From assembly GCA_949752745.1 (NCBI GenBank), contig OX457026.1, positions 32,938,911 to 33,002,910 of the forward strand: a stretch of 64,000 bases of DNA, read 5' to 3'. Each line of letters opens with the position of its first letter. Positions within the stretch are counted from its first letter, which is position 1. This DNA comes from Protula sp. h YS-2021 (Eukaryota > Annelida > Polychaeta > Sabellida > Serpulidae). Position numbers and translations under genes: made by a program. This document shows, one piece after another, positions 44,146 to 58,400 of the stretch. The notes under the pieces were generated by a model. That model ran no database searches, was not told the DNA's origin, and saw nothing but the letters and a program-made list of their open reading frames with translations.

Positions 44146-46035
44146 CATGGCAACGCTTCTGATAAGGTTTGTCCCGAAGTCAGTATCAATTCACACTATT
44201 CTGCAGGCATTTATAGTAATCTGTAGCCTGATGCTACAGTAAGTATGCTGTGGCGGGAAAGCGCTAAACCTTTCAGCATTAAATCAAATACTGGAGTTGT
44301 GTCCCGTGGCCAGTTCAACGGGACAGCATAAATACACAGCAGTAATACAGAACAGAGGAATAGGATTATCCTGAGTTACTGCTCCACTCCTGTGGTAGAA
44401 TATATCTATTTTGGGAAACGTGAATATGTAGACTGGCGCTGAAAACACGCGTGTACTGCCGTGTGTCCAGTCTCACCCCCATACACCCTACCAGTACCTG
44501 TATAACATCGACAGTGTGTGAACATGGACTGGGAACCCCATTCTATTTTACTCTAGATATTTTATGTTACTTTGCATATGTTACTGTATTTTTCTTTAAA
44601 GCAAAGTTGTGTTCATTTCAGAGAAAACATAATATAGAGATCGTGTATGTACGTTTCTATATCTGGTGTTTATATTTGTGTTCTTAGCCATGGACTATTT
44701 TGATAATTCTGTTGGATATTTTTCGGTATTGCTGTCTTCTTAATAATGAGCACATCGCTTTTCTCATACTTTAGCTTAAAACATTCCATTTATCGCACTG
44801 GGCTATAAAAATCTTTTCAGGGTTAGAACAAAATTAAAAAAGTTCTCAAGACAGTCACGTTACGCTGGGCGTTACACTGATTTTGAAACCTTGTCAATGA
44901 GATTATGTTTCGATAACTATTCTTCACTTGGTCTCATATTTTCTTCACGATTGTCTTCACAATCTCTCACGGCGCAGTCAGTTCTTGTGTGTGGCACTTA
45001 AGCCTCTAGCTGTTTCTCTTGGCGGCTTTGCTGGCGGTGCAACCAAAAAATATTGGTTTCGACATTTTCCGGTTTCGGTTGGAAGTAATGTGAATGAAGA
45101 ACATTGGATATGCACGGTGACCTGTTACTGTGAGTGCATTGATCCTTCCACCAGCGTTAATCACTCTGTGGCAATCACTTCAGAAAGAAGCAGATTGTGT
45201 GACAGGATTTAATGTGCACCCTTATGCACCCCCATCCCATCCAAGATTGAAAAGTCTTTTGTTTCGAAGACAACCAGTTCAGATTGTTAGCACCAAAAGC
45301 AACTGTAACATTGTTGTTTCCCGGTGCGAGTAACCTGCCACTTTTCATCACGTGAAACTACTAGACATAACTATGTAAACGGCTTTGTCCTTGCATATCA
45401 CTAATCTCTCAATAAAAACGGGCAATCAGTGACAGTGTGAATTCGCAGGTCTCACTTTCTGCAAACTGTTTGCAGTGAACAAAAGTTGGCTACACAGTAT
45501 TAACCAGGTACCGTGGAGTCTGATAATGATATTCAAAAGTATATATTTGCAAGCAAGCGTACAGCTTACGAGGCTTTTCACAAGAAAGCTGGTCATATTC
45601 TAAGGTATAAATTCAGTCTGTAGTGGGAAAGTTTGCATAATATATTTTGCGAAACTGCTGAAAAATGGGTACAAAATGTTACTGAAATGTTAACATTAAA
45701 AATTATCTCGTGACTTGGTGTACGACGGTGTAATAATAGGCTTTTGGCAAGTGTGGTATTGTAAATTTTCTTTATTATTTGAAAACAGTTTTTATCTAGT
45801 GGTTGTTAAATAAAATTTGAATTTATATAAAAACGAACGAAGCTGCCTGAACTTTGAAGGCGTAAATGTGATTTCATTGATGTTTTCTCTGTACGTTGAT
45901 ATTGTGATGTTAATCTTTCAAATTGTAAATTCCAGAGTTTGTATTTACTCCATTGTCTTATTGTATTTTTGTTAGAAATAAAGAAGAATAATGTGCCTCA
46001 TACTCTTTTTGCTGTTTGCCGATTTAAATTGACAA
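44146..46035. other. Intergenic, no feature recognised
   Basis: No coding homology found in the open frames at 44928-45333 or elsewhere. Confidence 0.35.
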
Positions 46036-46039
46036 TTTT

Positions 46040-46455
46040 AATGCATTCGGCCGGTTTGGATGAATTGCAGGCATTCGGTCAGCAAGTCTGGGTTAGGTAT
46101 GGGTCAGCAGGTTTGGGTCACTTGAAGGCATTAATTCAGTAAGCTTGCATCATTTACCGGCATTCAGTCAGCAGGTTTGGGTGACTTACTACAGGCATTT
46201 ATCCAGCAAGGCATGGCCACAGCAAGTTTGGGTCACTTACATTCATTCAGTAGGTTAGGGCGACTAACATGCATTCATTCAGCAGGTTTCGATCACTTGC
46301 AGGCATTCATTCATTAGGTTTTGAGTCGCTTACAGGCATCCAGCAGGTCTAGGTCACTCACAGACATTTGTTTAGCAAGGCATGCCCTCAGCAGGTTTGG
46401 GTCACTTACAGTTCGTCATTCAGCAAGGCATGCCCTCAGCAGGCATTCATCCAGC
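46040..46455 (+). repeat. Degenerate minisatellite, ~35-45-bp units
   Basis: About ten imperfect units built on GGCATTCATTCAGCAGGTTT followed by GGGTCACTTACA. A larger unit with GCAAGGCATGCCCTCAGCAGG is repeated at 46375 and 46432. Confidence 0.85.
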
Positions 46456-46458
46456 CCA

Positions 46459-46670
46459 GGAGTGGTATTCTGCTCTGTCCTTATATTTAAGGACGTCCTT
46501 ATTCTTGAGATTAGATATGTTCATCCTTAATTTTTATCCTTATTTTTAAAAGACCTTGTTAAGTTTGAGGACTGAGCAGAATAGCCTTTTTATCCTTATA
46601 TTTAAAAAATAAGGAGATCCTTAAAAATAAGGACAGAGCAGAATACCACTCCAGAGCAGAATACCACTCC
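46459..46670. mobile_element. Palindromic MITE, GGAGTGGTATTCTGCTCTGT ends
   Basis: The left end 46459-46483 and the right end 46628-46652 are inverted copies; the TCCTTATATTTAA/TTAAAAATAAGGA words pair inside them. The last 18 bases, AGAGCAGAATACCACTCC, are repeated directly after the right end. Confidence 0.8.
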
Positions 46671-48529
46671 AGAGCACACATCCGACATCTTGGGGGCTGC
46701 AAAATGGTCATTTCGTCACGACGTCAGTGCAACCAAATTTAAAGTTTGAAACGTCGTATAAATGTCGGTTTTGGTCGCAATATATACGTCCCTTTCCAAC
46801 ATCAATGTTTTTATTGTAAAGGTTATGTTACAAAGTGTAAAGGTTATATTACATCCATATATGGAACAGCTTGGTAAACAAATGAAAACGAGTGCGGCGA
46901 GAAAAAAAAACAAATAACTAGACCTGCTGAAGCCTGTAAATACGACAACATTCATGTCCCTCCCTCATTCCCCAAATCCTCACATGCCTCTGACTAAAAC
47001 GTAAGTGGGACGACTGAGTAGGGGGTAGTTCTCCTGAAATGTCTCCCTGAATCAAATGGGTCATATTTCTTGACAAAAACATACAACTCAGGTGTTTATC
47101 TTTCCCACATTCTGGCCTGTTCCAGTAGATAAAGACCTCATAATGCACCACAACTGACACTGACCCCTGCCTAAGTGACGTGTCCCATAATATCTGCAGG
47201 TGAGTAACGCACGAAAGGTTAATTACACAAAATGTAAGAAATAGCTGTGGATCGATAGTTGTGCTACCAATGTTTTCAAGTACGTCCAAAGAATGCAGGA
47301 ACATTTTAGAATCTTCTAGAAATGCTGAAATCCCACGCGATTAATGGCTATGCTTAGGTGACAAAACAGCCGACAAAAAGTGGAAATGAGGGTGGGGAGA
47401 GGGAGATGTAGTCTTAGATTCAGAGACTGCAAAATCTAATAAATAATACTGTTCACGCGATTGGCACCTTTCTTAATTTTCTAGGAGTTTAAGTTTTTAC
47501 AATAACCGTGCGGCTTATCCAATGAAAAACTACACCAAGTTTGACGTCGATCTCACTTCCCGCTATCCAGATATTTTTTACTTAGCTTTTTACCCTATGA
47601 CGTCATGTGTCATTTTTGTTCCTTCTACTTCGGCCGGTTCTTTTAACTTTTAATGAGTGTGGCGCAATTAAGAAACGCCTATGACGTCGTGACGATAAAG
47701 TCTTATGTGTGACATTTCTCAGCCGTTCACCATTGGAGAAATTTCATCCGAATGTTACTTGGTAGGCCGGGGAGACACGTCTTAGACATAATCCTGTTCT
47801 CAAGAAGCATAAAATCCGCATGTACGACAGTGTTAAAAGTTAAAAATAAATTCTATCAGTGATTTGAATGACGTCAAGGTAACCAAAATCTAATCAGAGC
47901 TCATGAAGTAATTCACAGGCTTTAGCGGAATTGCGCCACCCAAATGGAAGCCAGACACGTCAATACAAAATTGTACCACTCATGAACAAATCAGGGCGTG
48001 GCATAAAATCCCAGTCAAGCATGGCGCAACAATTACGTTGTTTCTTGTCAGATAGCCATAAATAAATATAAACTTAGCAAAAAGACTATCTTTGGGACAT
48101 TTACGCCAAGCCATCGATCGAACCAGAACCCACAGCAGGAATTGAGAAATCGTTTGCATTTATTTGAAATAACGCACTGCAGGCAACGTGAGTCTGTTCC
48201 ACAGACTGTCCTTAATCTTCCTGGAAAATATTAACTTTGACTGGGCCTTGTTTCACAAATAAAATAAAAAAATCACAAAATAATATGGGAATGCTTATTT
48301 TTTTGGTACAATCTATTTCAAATATGGCACAACTTTTTACACTGGCAAAAAGGGACGAAAAAACTGACTTAGCTCAAGGCATTGGACTGCAAGTTTGAGG
48401 ACTGTGCACAATAACCCCGCAGTTGACGTCACTGGAACTTACGAACATTCAAGCTAAGTCTTTAAGACGATGGCTGAGTACGGATGGAACCCCTTCCTAA
48501 ACCACACACACCCTTTTTCATCCAAATTC
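46671..48529. other. Intergenic, no feature recognised
   Basis: A 128-residue minus-strand open frame (46918-47304) starts with ATG and has ordinary composition, but I know no homologue. TGACGTCA-like words are frequent from 47540 to 47880. Confidence 0.35.
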
Positions 48530-48530
48530 C

Positions 48531-48575
<45 letters not shown>

Positions 48576-49010
48576 AACAGGGTAAAAGAAATTACATGAG
48601 ATGCATATAGTTAAAAATAATACTGGAACTCACGGCGAATATTAATTGATATTTAAAATGCTATAAATTCAAGTTAAATAGCATTTATCACAGACATTTT
48701 GAAATGTTTTCCGGAAGAAAAACGATTTTAGTCCTTTCTTGAAAACTTTGACTGAGGCTGCACATTTCAACATGTCGGGTAATTGGTTCCATAAGGTAGG
48801 CGCTGCGTAAGCGAATGATCGGTCACCAGCGGACTTAAGCTTTGTTTTCGGTTCCAGTAAGAAGAATTTGGAGTTAGAACGTAGTTTTCATGGTTTTTCG
48901 GGAATTACTAAAAATTATCGAAGGTACTGCGGACCGTTTCCATTAATGACTTTAAAGACGATCACACCAATGTAATTTCTGAAGGGCTTCACTCACATGA
49001 TCGAATTTCC
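48530..49010 (-). mobile_element. LINE 3' end: reverse transcriptase C-terminus and (TAA)n tail
   Basis: One minus-strand frame with few stops reads KFFLLEPKTKLKSAGDRSFA, then YAAPTLWNQLPDMLKCAASV and KVFKKGLKSFFF. This is the characteristic C-terminal block of CR1/L2/jockey-like LINE proteins (GDRSFxxAAPxLWNxLP). It is followed by about 190 bp and a (TAA)n tail at 48531-48573, so the 3' end is intact and the 5' end truncated. Confidence 0.85.
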
Positions 49011-51976
49011 TTAAGCTTTTACACACATCCTATACAACAGCAAATAGTTCTTTTTTAAATTTCAAGACCCCCACCCCCCCTCCCAACCCACACCGAATTA
49101 TACTCTAGCTCTCCTGGTTTCACTTCTTCAAAGGCCTTCTGACTTGGGTAACCATTCCGTTGTTCGCCTGATGTCACACACATAAAAGCACGAAAACTAT
49201 ATCTGCTTAACTGTTTATTCTTCCATCCACAACATTTGCGTTCTTGTATCACAGTCAATCACCAGTACAAAAATTAAAGTAACTGCTTAAAAACATTCAT
49301 TAAGGAAAACCCTATATTATAATCACTTTAAACAGTCTATTAACTTCAAAAACAAAAAAGGGTTTGTCACAATATTTCAGCGTAAGCAAACGCCAGCCTG
49401 AAACTAGGGCGCCACAGAGGACACACATTGTAAACGAGGTCCCATGCGTGGGAAAGTTTTTCTAAGCCGCCAGGAAGGGGCGGAGAAGGGAAGAAGGGAA
49501 AAGGGCCGTACAGTGGCACCAGATAACTAGCCTGACGTGGGAAACGGTCTCTATGCCTCTGGGAAATGCTACTTACACCGTTTACACTTTCCTCAAAGCT
49601 TCACAATAATTCGATTAAATGAGAAAAATCACGCTTGGGGAATTCCTGGCCTGGCTGATTTTAATCGTGTTCTGAGTGGTTGACACCGACGACATTACCG
49701 AAAAGCACGAGAATGTGATTAGGTTTCTTAATCAAACATATTATTTAAACATTTCTCTGCATGTCTATCGCTTTTTTTCCTTAGGGCGAAGGACGGGGGA
49801 GGGGAGAGGGCTGACAAGACTCCACAGCCTGTTTAAGGATGCACAGGTGTCTAACTACTGACTGAAAAGGGACTGAACACATGGCGAAACTTCATTATTA
49901 CTTCTCACAGGGCATATCATGTGAAGAGCCCAAACCACTCCGTTAAAAAGAACAATACATCCTCAAGTATAACGTATGCCGTAAGGCAGCGTCCACTTCT
50001 GATACCTTTATTCTCCTTTACTACATAATTTTAATCCCAACCTCAGCATAATACAACGCGTTATTTTATCAGACAAGACGCCAAGCTCTAGGTATGCAAA
50101 CACGGAACAAGCAAAGGTTACCCAAATCGCTAACATTGGTAGAACCAAATATTTATCTTAAAAATATCACATAAATTTTTATTACCGATTATGAAACAAT
50201 TCGAACCCATCATTTGGCAGTAATGACATAGGGAATTCTCACAGAATGTTGTATAGTCCTAAGAACTCCACTACAGACAACACCTACCCGCTCGAGCACC
50301 ACATACATGGATTATGTTGATACTGCGCACATGCCTTTTGATATGCCACTGCTCGCAATCCCGCGCTTTCCGGCGCGCAATACACTGCCACACGCCGCTG
50401 CTTAACAATACCTTCAGCTGACAATTTATTTTGTTTCCGGGATGGTACTGAGACTGATTCGTTGTTAAAAACCAGCTGACCTCTGAGGAGATCTATCTGT
50501 TATGTATAAACACAGAACGGATGGATATTTCTATCTACGTAGCCGTACTGTGCTTCCCTCAGTGTTAAGCATTCTGGTGAAAAAGTTGCATATGAGTGTC
50601 CAAATCACTAAAATCTATATTTTTCGCTCCTTTATGAGTGCTCTTTTGCGCGGAATCCCCAGTTGGTCTGCGGAGTAAAAGGTGTTATACACAACAGACC
50701 GAACCGCGTTGAGGTTGGCTGTTGGACAGCAATGGAGACTGATTGCGTGAGTTATTACTGTGGTTATAATAAACTGCTGATAAGCCGTTTCATAAACAAT
50801 GCATAGCTTTAGTATCTACATATTGGTGAGATGCATTGCAACCACATAAATATTTCACTTAAAAAAAATTCCAAATTGAAATTCTTTTGAAAGAATAATA
50901 CTATTTTTATAATACGATGGAAGCTCCGGTAATTTTCAGCCAAAACTTATGACCTTTGTACGCGATTTAAATCATCACCACAGTGGATGGCATGGGCCTC
51001 CATAAGAATGACTACTAATGAACACTGCCGTTGTCCCGTCAGTGAGCTGTCACCGGACTGTCGATAAAATGGCATAAAATGAATAAGCGAATTTACAATT
51101 AGGTCTCTCATTATCAACAAGGCGATATAATTTCAATGAACTACTGATGGGGGGAATTCCTTTTCTTCGAGCGATCCCCGCTCGAGTTTGATCTACGCTG
51201 TCTACGGCGTTACAATCAGCACATTTTCTATTCTGTGGGGAGCGAGAGACCAGCTCCATACCACACCACAATCTTCACCCATGGTGGTCACAAAAAATAA
51301 CTGTACAGTTAGCTGTACACCAGTTAACTGTTAATCAGCTGGTTTAGTTAAATTACGCAAACATTTTTACGCAGGGACATGTTTTACTACAAAAGTAAAA
51401 TTTATTAATTAATTTTCAGTTTCTGTTTACTACATGAGCACTTTACAAAATATGTTAACTATGCTGTTCACTTCTGTGCATGCGGCCGCAGCAAGTAATT
51501 GGTTTTTATATTGTAATTAGTATTGCAAAGCTGTTAACTGCGCTGTTTTAGCGCACGGGCATAAGTGACGCATCAGAAACCCTATCGCAGCTCTTACAAA
51601 TAGGATATCGCCTGAACATATTCACCAGATGTAAAATATCGATTTCAGCCTTATTAATATGGAGATTTTTCCATTCAAAATTTGACTACACACAAATTTT
51701 CAGTTAGTACGTACAATATTATTATCCAGACCTTACATTTTCAAAGCATTTTGCGTCTCAACACTTCTGAACTGTTAAAGATCGATTTCTTAATTTAGTG
51801 TGATCCATGGCATCACAATCAGGGACTCGTACGTTTTACAAAAATATAAAAGGATGTGCGTATTCTTGGACAACACCTCGAGCCTCTCCTTTGACGATCA
51901 ATACTTTTTAATGCCTTATTTCCATCGGATTCAATCTGGGACTAAAAAAAAATAATATGCGGAACATGATAGTTGG
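49011..51976. other. Downstream of PEX5; no gene recognised
   Basis: Should include the PEX5 3' UTR. A minus-strand frame at 51050-51271 contains NRKCADCNAVD but lacks the rest of any zinc finger. Nothing else supported. Confidence 0.35.
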
Positions 51977-52178
51977 TCACGTTTCTAAGCCGAACTCTTT
52001 GTTTAAGGCGTCCACATCGCGCGAGTCGCACGCGCCGTGCAGTTCCGATTTGCCCATGAGCGTAATAGCCATGCGCATGGTCGTCCATATATTATCCGAC
52101 ATCACCGATTGCTCTCCTTGTGGCCCGCGGCTGTTCTTCTGCAGGTTCACCGCGGACAGGAAATGCTCCACAGCTTCT
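51977..52178 (-). CDS. PEX5: PEX5 last exon
   Basis: Acceptor [29 protein letters not shown], then [20 protein letters not shown], ending FGLET and TGA. Matches the C-terminal helical bundle of vertebrate PEX5. Confidence 0.96.
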
Positions 52179-55100
52179 CTGCAAGACACAACAACAAATA
52201 GAAAAACAACTAGAACGGTCGGTACACAACAATATCAGTGTGCCCCCAACCCCAACCTAAAACATCGATGTCCATCTATGTGAAGCTTAATACCAGAGCT
52301 GACCATTGTTTAACCATAGACATTAAACCTGTCCATTAACAATTAAAACACCAGTGCATAAATCTCTACAAAAGAAATGCAATATTGAATGTTGCTTGTC
52401 TAATGCGCACTGTCTCTATAAGCTCAGAATAATTTTTGCCCCTGACTAATAACCACTCACTTATAGGCCCCGAGGTTCACACAGGCAATGCCCAGGTTAT
52501 AGCGCGTCCTGATGTAGCCGGGGGAGAGCTGCAGGGCCCGGGCATAGGCCTCGACCGCCTCCTCGCTCCGGCTGCCATTTGCCAGGGTCGCCCCTAGCTT
52601 GTTCCACAGCAGCGAGTCCTAGTTAACATCAATCAACCATGCGCATTACATAGCCGCACCACGACCTCTCCCCCCCCCCCCCCACCCCACCCTCCCCCCC
52701 CCCAAATCGTATTTTTATAAGTAATAGTGGCTATCACAAATAAGCAAAGCAGGTATTCAATAGCTCACGCAAGCCAGAGGACACATAATAGCAAAGCGAA
52801 AGTAACGACATGCATTTCTTGCCAAAAATGATCTAATGTCCTGTACTCTTTATCACTCCTGCCGTAAGTCGGGTAAATTTTCCAATATTTCCCAAAATAT
52901 AATTCATAAAGATGCTTCTCTGTGTACAGTCATGCCGGGAATAGGAAAAATATCTACCTGAAATTTCAGACATGGTTAAAATAAGCCTAATACTCACATC
53001 TGGTCGCACTTGTATAGCAGTCCGGAAACAATCGACGGCTTTGTCGTACTCCCCCGTCAGGTTAAATAGCACCCCGAGGCCGCACTGAAAACATGACGTT
53101 GCTTTCTTTATAAACTGCATATTTCAGCTTTTTTTTTATTAGTCAGGCAGAGAGAGTATAGGCACCATGAGTTAATTGCTTTTAGTTCATATATTTATTT
53201 TTTATTATTTATTTATTTGTTTATTTATTTTACTTTTTCACACCTTCCGAAGCTTCCATACTTTTTTCCTCTCTTAAAACAGCTGAAAATCTAAATATGC
53301 AATTTTTTTGCTGAAACTATTTTCAGGAGCATAAAAACAAATGGAATCCCCTGTTTTTATACCATCCTAGTGACAACTGAACACAGGAGTTCTCATCACA
53401 CATACTTGATCAGTACACACCAATTTTCAGTATATTCATTTTTCACTCTACAAATTCTCAGTATACTGACTTTCTCAGAATACATCGGTTTTCAGAATAC
53501 TCAGTCTCAATGTACACCAGTTATTAGTATATTTATTTTCTCAGTACACACCAGTTACCAGCAAATCCATTTCCTCGGTACACACGTGTTCTAAGTACAT
53601 GCGAGCGCTCAGTGTAAAGGTACGCTTACCTGTACATCGGCATCTATTTTGTCCTTGTCGTTGCTTTGTACGGCTTTTATATACAAATCCCTAACTTCAT
53701 TGTGTTTTGTGCTGAAAGGTAAAAACAATCGCAGTAGCTAAAGATCAATGAGAGTTATCACAAACATCGTTGCTGAATGCCGAAACCAGCTTAGAAACAA
53801 GGATAACTGTGATTTAATATTGGTAGAGCATGTCGTCCAACTGACGGTCCATTTCTTTCCAAATACTAGAGCTTCAGAGAGACACGATCCCCCGTGTAGC
53901 GCAGATGGCCTATGACACTGGTGTTAAAGTCGGTTTGTAAAGTGCCAAACTACTGTCACGTTCATCACGTTTTTCACAATCTTAACAGTTTTGCATTTTT
54001 AAATTTCGACAAATGCTAAGTTTTATATCTACAAAAAAAAAGAAGAAATTTTGACATTTTTCAATATTTGTTTTACCCGCGAGTGAAATGGAAAAAAAAA
54101 TCAGATGAATCGTTTTGGAGACACAGCCTGGGTAACACTTGAATTACTTACGACAAAATTATATCAAAACGCCATGTTTTACACAATTTCAAAATGCTGT
54201 CATTTTGACAATTTTTCGTGATTCCGAACAAAAATACTACAGTGCACACTTTCAATATGTTCTCTATCGGTACATGAAATTTCAAAACAATCCGAAATAC
54301 AGTTTCGGATATACAGCCCGGACACGCACGCGAACGTATAGACGGACAAACTCATAACTATATCCCTCCCTTAGGCTCGGTGCCACGACCTACTTCACAA
54401 CATAACTCCCCAGCCCCCCCCCCCCCACCCTCTCTACAGAACGCTTACCTGGGCATGAACGAGGACACATTGACCTTGGAGGCGCCCTCGTCCACTTCCG
54501 GTGGCACAAGGCCTGCGTAGGAGGGGTTGTGTTGCAGCCAGCGGCGCAGCGAATCACACGCCTGGCTTTGTAATGACTCGTTCGTATAGGATACGGCTAA
54601 TGCCATCAAGGCAGTCAGATTACTAGGCTCTAACTCCAAACACCTGGACAGCGAGAACAACAATTTCATACCAATTAAACCGCTAACAATATTTATTTTA
54701 TTGTGAGTTTCAATTATATGTGGCGTTTTAAGGAATTAAAACGCATTTTTATGTGTTAGGAGTTTAATCTAAGCAATGCTGCCAATTTGATAAATGAAGT
54801 CCATCAGTACTTCAGCGCGCAAATAAAATCAATGAAACACTACCACGTGTTTCTTGTTTATGAAACACTACCACGTGTTTCTTGTTTATTTCTCCTTCTA
54901 ACGAGATTAGGTCAAACTGCCACAAAGGGGGTGACGTCACATTAATTTTTGTGCTTAAAGAAGTCACCTTTCCCCGGTCAAAAGACTATCGTGGGGTATT
55001 TGGTGGGAGGGTTAATTTGCTTGGCAGCATTGCTTAGGTTAAACTCCAAGAACACATAAAAATGCGTTTTAATTCCTTAAAACGTCACTTTTAATGTATT

Positions 55101-58100
55101 TTGGAGCTACTTTAACCCAGCAATGCTGCCAATTTGATAGACGTGAAAACGGAGGTGGGAGTATTTTGTTCCGACATGAAATATTTTTTGTTTTCCATGT
55201 CACGTGAATTTCTACGTTACGCGAATTTTCTGTCACGCGAAGCGTGCGGCACCTCCTTTGGGCGTGAACGACAACATTTCTGGAGTATTTGAATTCGTAA
55301 TTTCTTAGCGAATCAACCTTGCTCTCCTCTCGCCGTTTCTACCCTGTCGGTACCACATGGTGCGGTGAGCAGCCCTGTTTTCTTAACTCGTTACATGCCC
55401 CCCCCCCCCTTTTTTCTGTCCTTTCTCTTGCCTTCTGTTTGATTTTTAGCTGTGCTGCCTATTTCGGCAAGGAGAAAAGAAAATATAACTACTGTAAGAT
55501 TCGGTTAATTTGTGTTCTCATTCTAAACGTAAGCAGTTCTGAATAACACAGTCACTACACAGTAGTGAAATCCGAGTGGCTGGACGACGTATGGTCGCGT
55601 TGCGAACAGTCAAATCTTAAAACATGTCAAGCAACACTGTACTGACGAACTGGGTTGTCATGACGAACTGTCATGACAACCCAGTTCGTCAGTACAGAGT
55701 TACTGCGCTGTTCGAAATGACCGCTCGCAGTGCGATTTAGACAGTAGTTGCTACATGCTCTGATTTGCACCGCGCGGCTTGGTCGTCTCCTCTTCGTGTG
55801 GCTTTCTTTTTTCTTTTTTTTTTTTTTTGTTTTTAAACAAAACCTTCCAGACACACGCACCTCCTTACTGCTACATGGAACTTCAGCAATAATACCCATG
55901 GTAAGCTTTTAACCTGTAGCTACATCGGCTTTGTCATGACCAGACCCTGATGTCACACGAACCTCGATATTCATGACAAGCCTAGAGACTGTTGTTTGTA
56001 GCGTTCCGGCATAAACGTTCTAAATGTCTATGAAACGACCCTCTTCCGGAAACATGACTTCTTACTGCGACCTAACAAACTAGTGACTTATACTCGCAGT
56101 AAGTTTGACTACACATATACTCATTTCGTCATGCCAAAATTTTCTGGTCGCGCAAACCTGCTGTCGTTACAAAAAGCTCGGTGTGTTGTCAGGCCTAAGG
56201 GGAGACTCCTCGTAGTTTATTGCTAAGACTGTGGCTATACGAGAGCATTCCGAGAGTGGGGTAAAATATGTGTTAGGTGGGACTATTAGGCAACTTTACC
56301 CACTGTAAGTCCGAAACCAGGCCCACTACTGCGGCCATTTGAGTGCAGAATAACTGCTGTTTTGCGGCGTGTCAGCTGTTGTCAGTACAACAAGTCACGT
56401 GACGCCGTACAGACAAGGGGAAACTCCGCGGCGCATTCCTTGTTTGACAAAAACAAGCCAACTGTTCTGCCGACGGGATGAAATTTTTTTTTTTTAATTG
56501 CATATCGTGCTAAGAGGTCGATAAAACAAAAATCATCCAGGGTTATTATCCCCTTACTGCGTTCTGACAATTCAATATCTGATACCTGCAGTAAATCTGA
56601 GGGTGCAGTGAAACTTATTTCTAGCTCCACATCTCTTAATGCTACATAATATTTACGCCCAACTGCCCGTGGCAAGCGTTAACCTTTAGCTACACTATCT
56701 TTCGTTATGACGAGACTCCACTGTCGCGCGAGTCTCAGTTGTCATTACAAAAAACCACATACTGCAACGAGTGATCTTCCGACAAATGTATTCACTTTAA
56801 CCTCGTATCTAGCCATCTGTGAAATACCAATTAAACGGAAGCATTCTTTTTTACTGTAGTTTAATAACCCATTACTCAGAACTCACAGTAAATTCGGTGG
56901 TACACGCACTTATCTCGCACGACAGAAACTTCTTGTCACGCGAACCTGCTGTCGTGACAGAGAGGTCGCTGTCTCGCGAAGTTTGGAGTGGAAGTCCTCG
57001 TAGTTTAACTGCTAATTCCTAGCTTGCACGAGGTCGTACTCGGAGTGGGGTGAAATATGAATTAAATGGGACTAAAAGACAACTAAATTCCCGATTAGTC
57101 CTGCTCAAACCCTTTTACTTTCGCGGTGCGAGTGCAAAATAACTTTGCTGTCGTACGGCGTGTGAGTTGTTGTCAAAACAACAAGTCACGTGACGTCGTA
57201 CAAACAATGGGGAAAACCCGCGATGCATTCTTGAAGGATTTCCCGAGAAAAAGCACCTAAAGCCTGCCCTGCGGAGCTCGAAACGCCGTGGACAAGGGAG
57301 AGGGGGGGGGGGGGTACGCAGCCCTGTTCTGCCAGGCAGTAAGCAACTCATCCATGCAAACTAAACCTGTAGGGCTTGGAAAAACCCATTTTTTCTCACC
57401 GCGGTTAATGGTTGCGTGACAGCTATCGTGACCTAGATAATGTCAGGCACCGAAAACCGCCCCAAACTGCAAAGAAATTGCGATTTGGGTAAAAATCCTA
57501 TGGTGGGCAGCAAGGCCTTAGTGTGAAGAACGCACTGGCGTCGCTGACTGTTCCACCTGAAGGTAAGGGGGTGAGGAAAAAGACATCGAACGCGGCCCCG
57601 CCAAAATGGCGTGTTGCTGTCAGACAGCTGCGAACAAAAAACCTTTTCCAGACTCTCCCAAACCTCGGATCACACGACTAAACGCTGCTAAGCAACGTTA
57701 GTCGAACCTAGCATAGATCCATTGGCAGAATGTAGCTCCGAGCGAGACGATAGCCCCGAATGAGCAAACACTGGATCTGGTAGGTTCCGAAGCACAAAGT
57801 GCCGAATTGTGCAACAACTAAGGCAAGAAACCTAGGTTCCTGGCCACCAAACGAAGCAGAAACTTACATTTGTGAAGTATGTTGAACAATCCAGAAAGAA
57901 TATCCGAAATTCTCGTGTAAAAACGAAAAAAGATATCCTAAATCGAAAGTGCTTCTGAATTTTTGCGCGCAAAAATAAATGTGACGTCACCCCCTTCGTG
58001 GCAGTTTGACCTAATCTCGTTAGAAGGAGAAATAAACAAGAAACACGTGGTAGTGTTTCATAAACAAGAAACACGTGGTAGTGTTTCATTGATTTTATTT

Positions 58101-58368
58101 GCGCGCTGAAGTACTGATGGACTTCATTTATCAAATTAGCAGCATTGCTGGGTTAAAGTAGCTCCAAAATACATTAAAAGTAATAATATAATATCAGGCA
58201 AGAGGCAAAAGAAAGGCAGAACAAAATATGACCGTTCCAAATCATAACGCTTTATTTCTTTTTTTTTTTCCTTTTTGTTCCTTTTTGGATCTGACTGACT
58301 CTCAAACGTGAACAGGCAATCTGGTTGCTTCCTTCAGGACAGCTTTCAGAGATCAAGCGATTTTTTTA

Positions 58369-58400
<32 letters not shown>

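Larger units (their letters stand above)
55087..58181. mobile_element. 3.1-kb non-autonomous TIR element in the same PEX5 intron
   Basis: The left end ACTTTTAATGTATTTTGGAG and the right end read inward are the same for about 54 bp, to CAATGCTGC-AATTTGATA. The right arm then continues with the 170-bp segment also found in the adjacent MITE, in inverted orientation to it. No transposase is recognisable inside. It abuts the MITE with no gap. Confidence 0.75.

Noticed and set aside
46040..46455. CRISPR-like array
   Set aside because: Units are contiguous and degenerate with no unique spacers; it is a minisatellite in an animal genome.
46918..47304. 128-residue minus-strand open frame
   Set aside because: No recognisable family, no neighbouring exons, and length within what chance allows in 64 kb.
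51050..51271. Minus-strand frame with NRKCADCNAVD, recalling an ArfGAP zinc finger
   Set aside because: Only the first C-x2-C is present; the second pair and the ArfGAP core are missing, and the frame has no splice-compatible extension.
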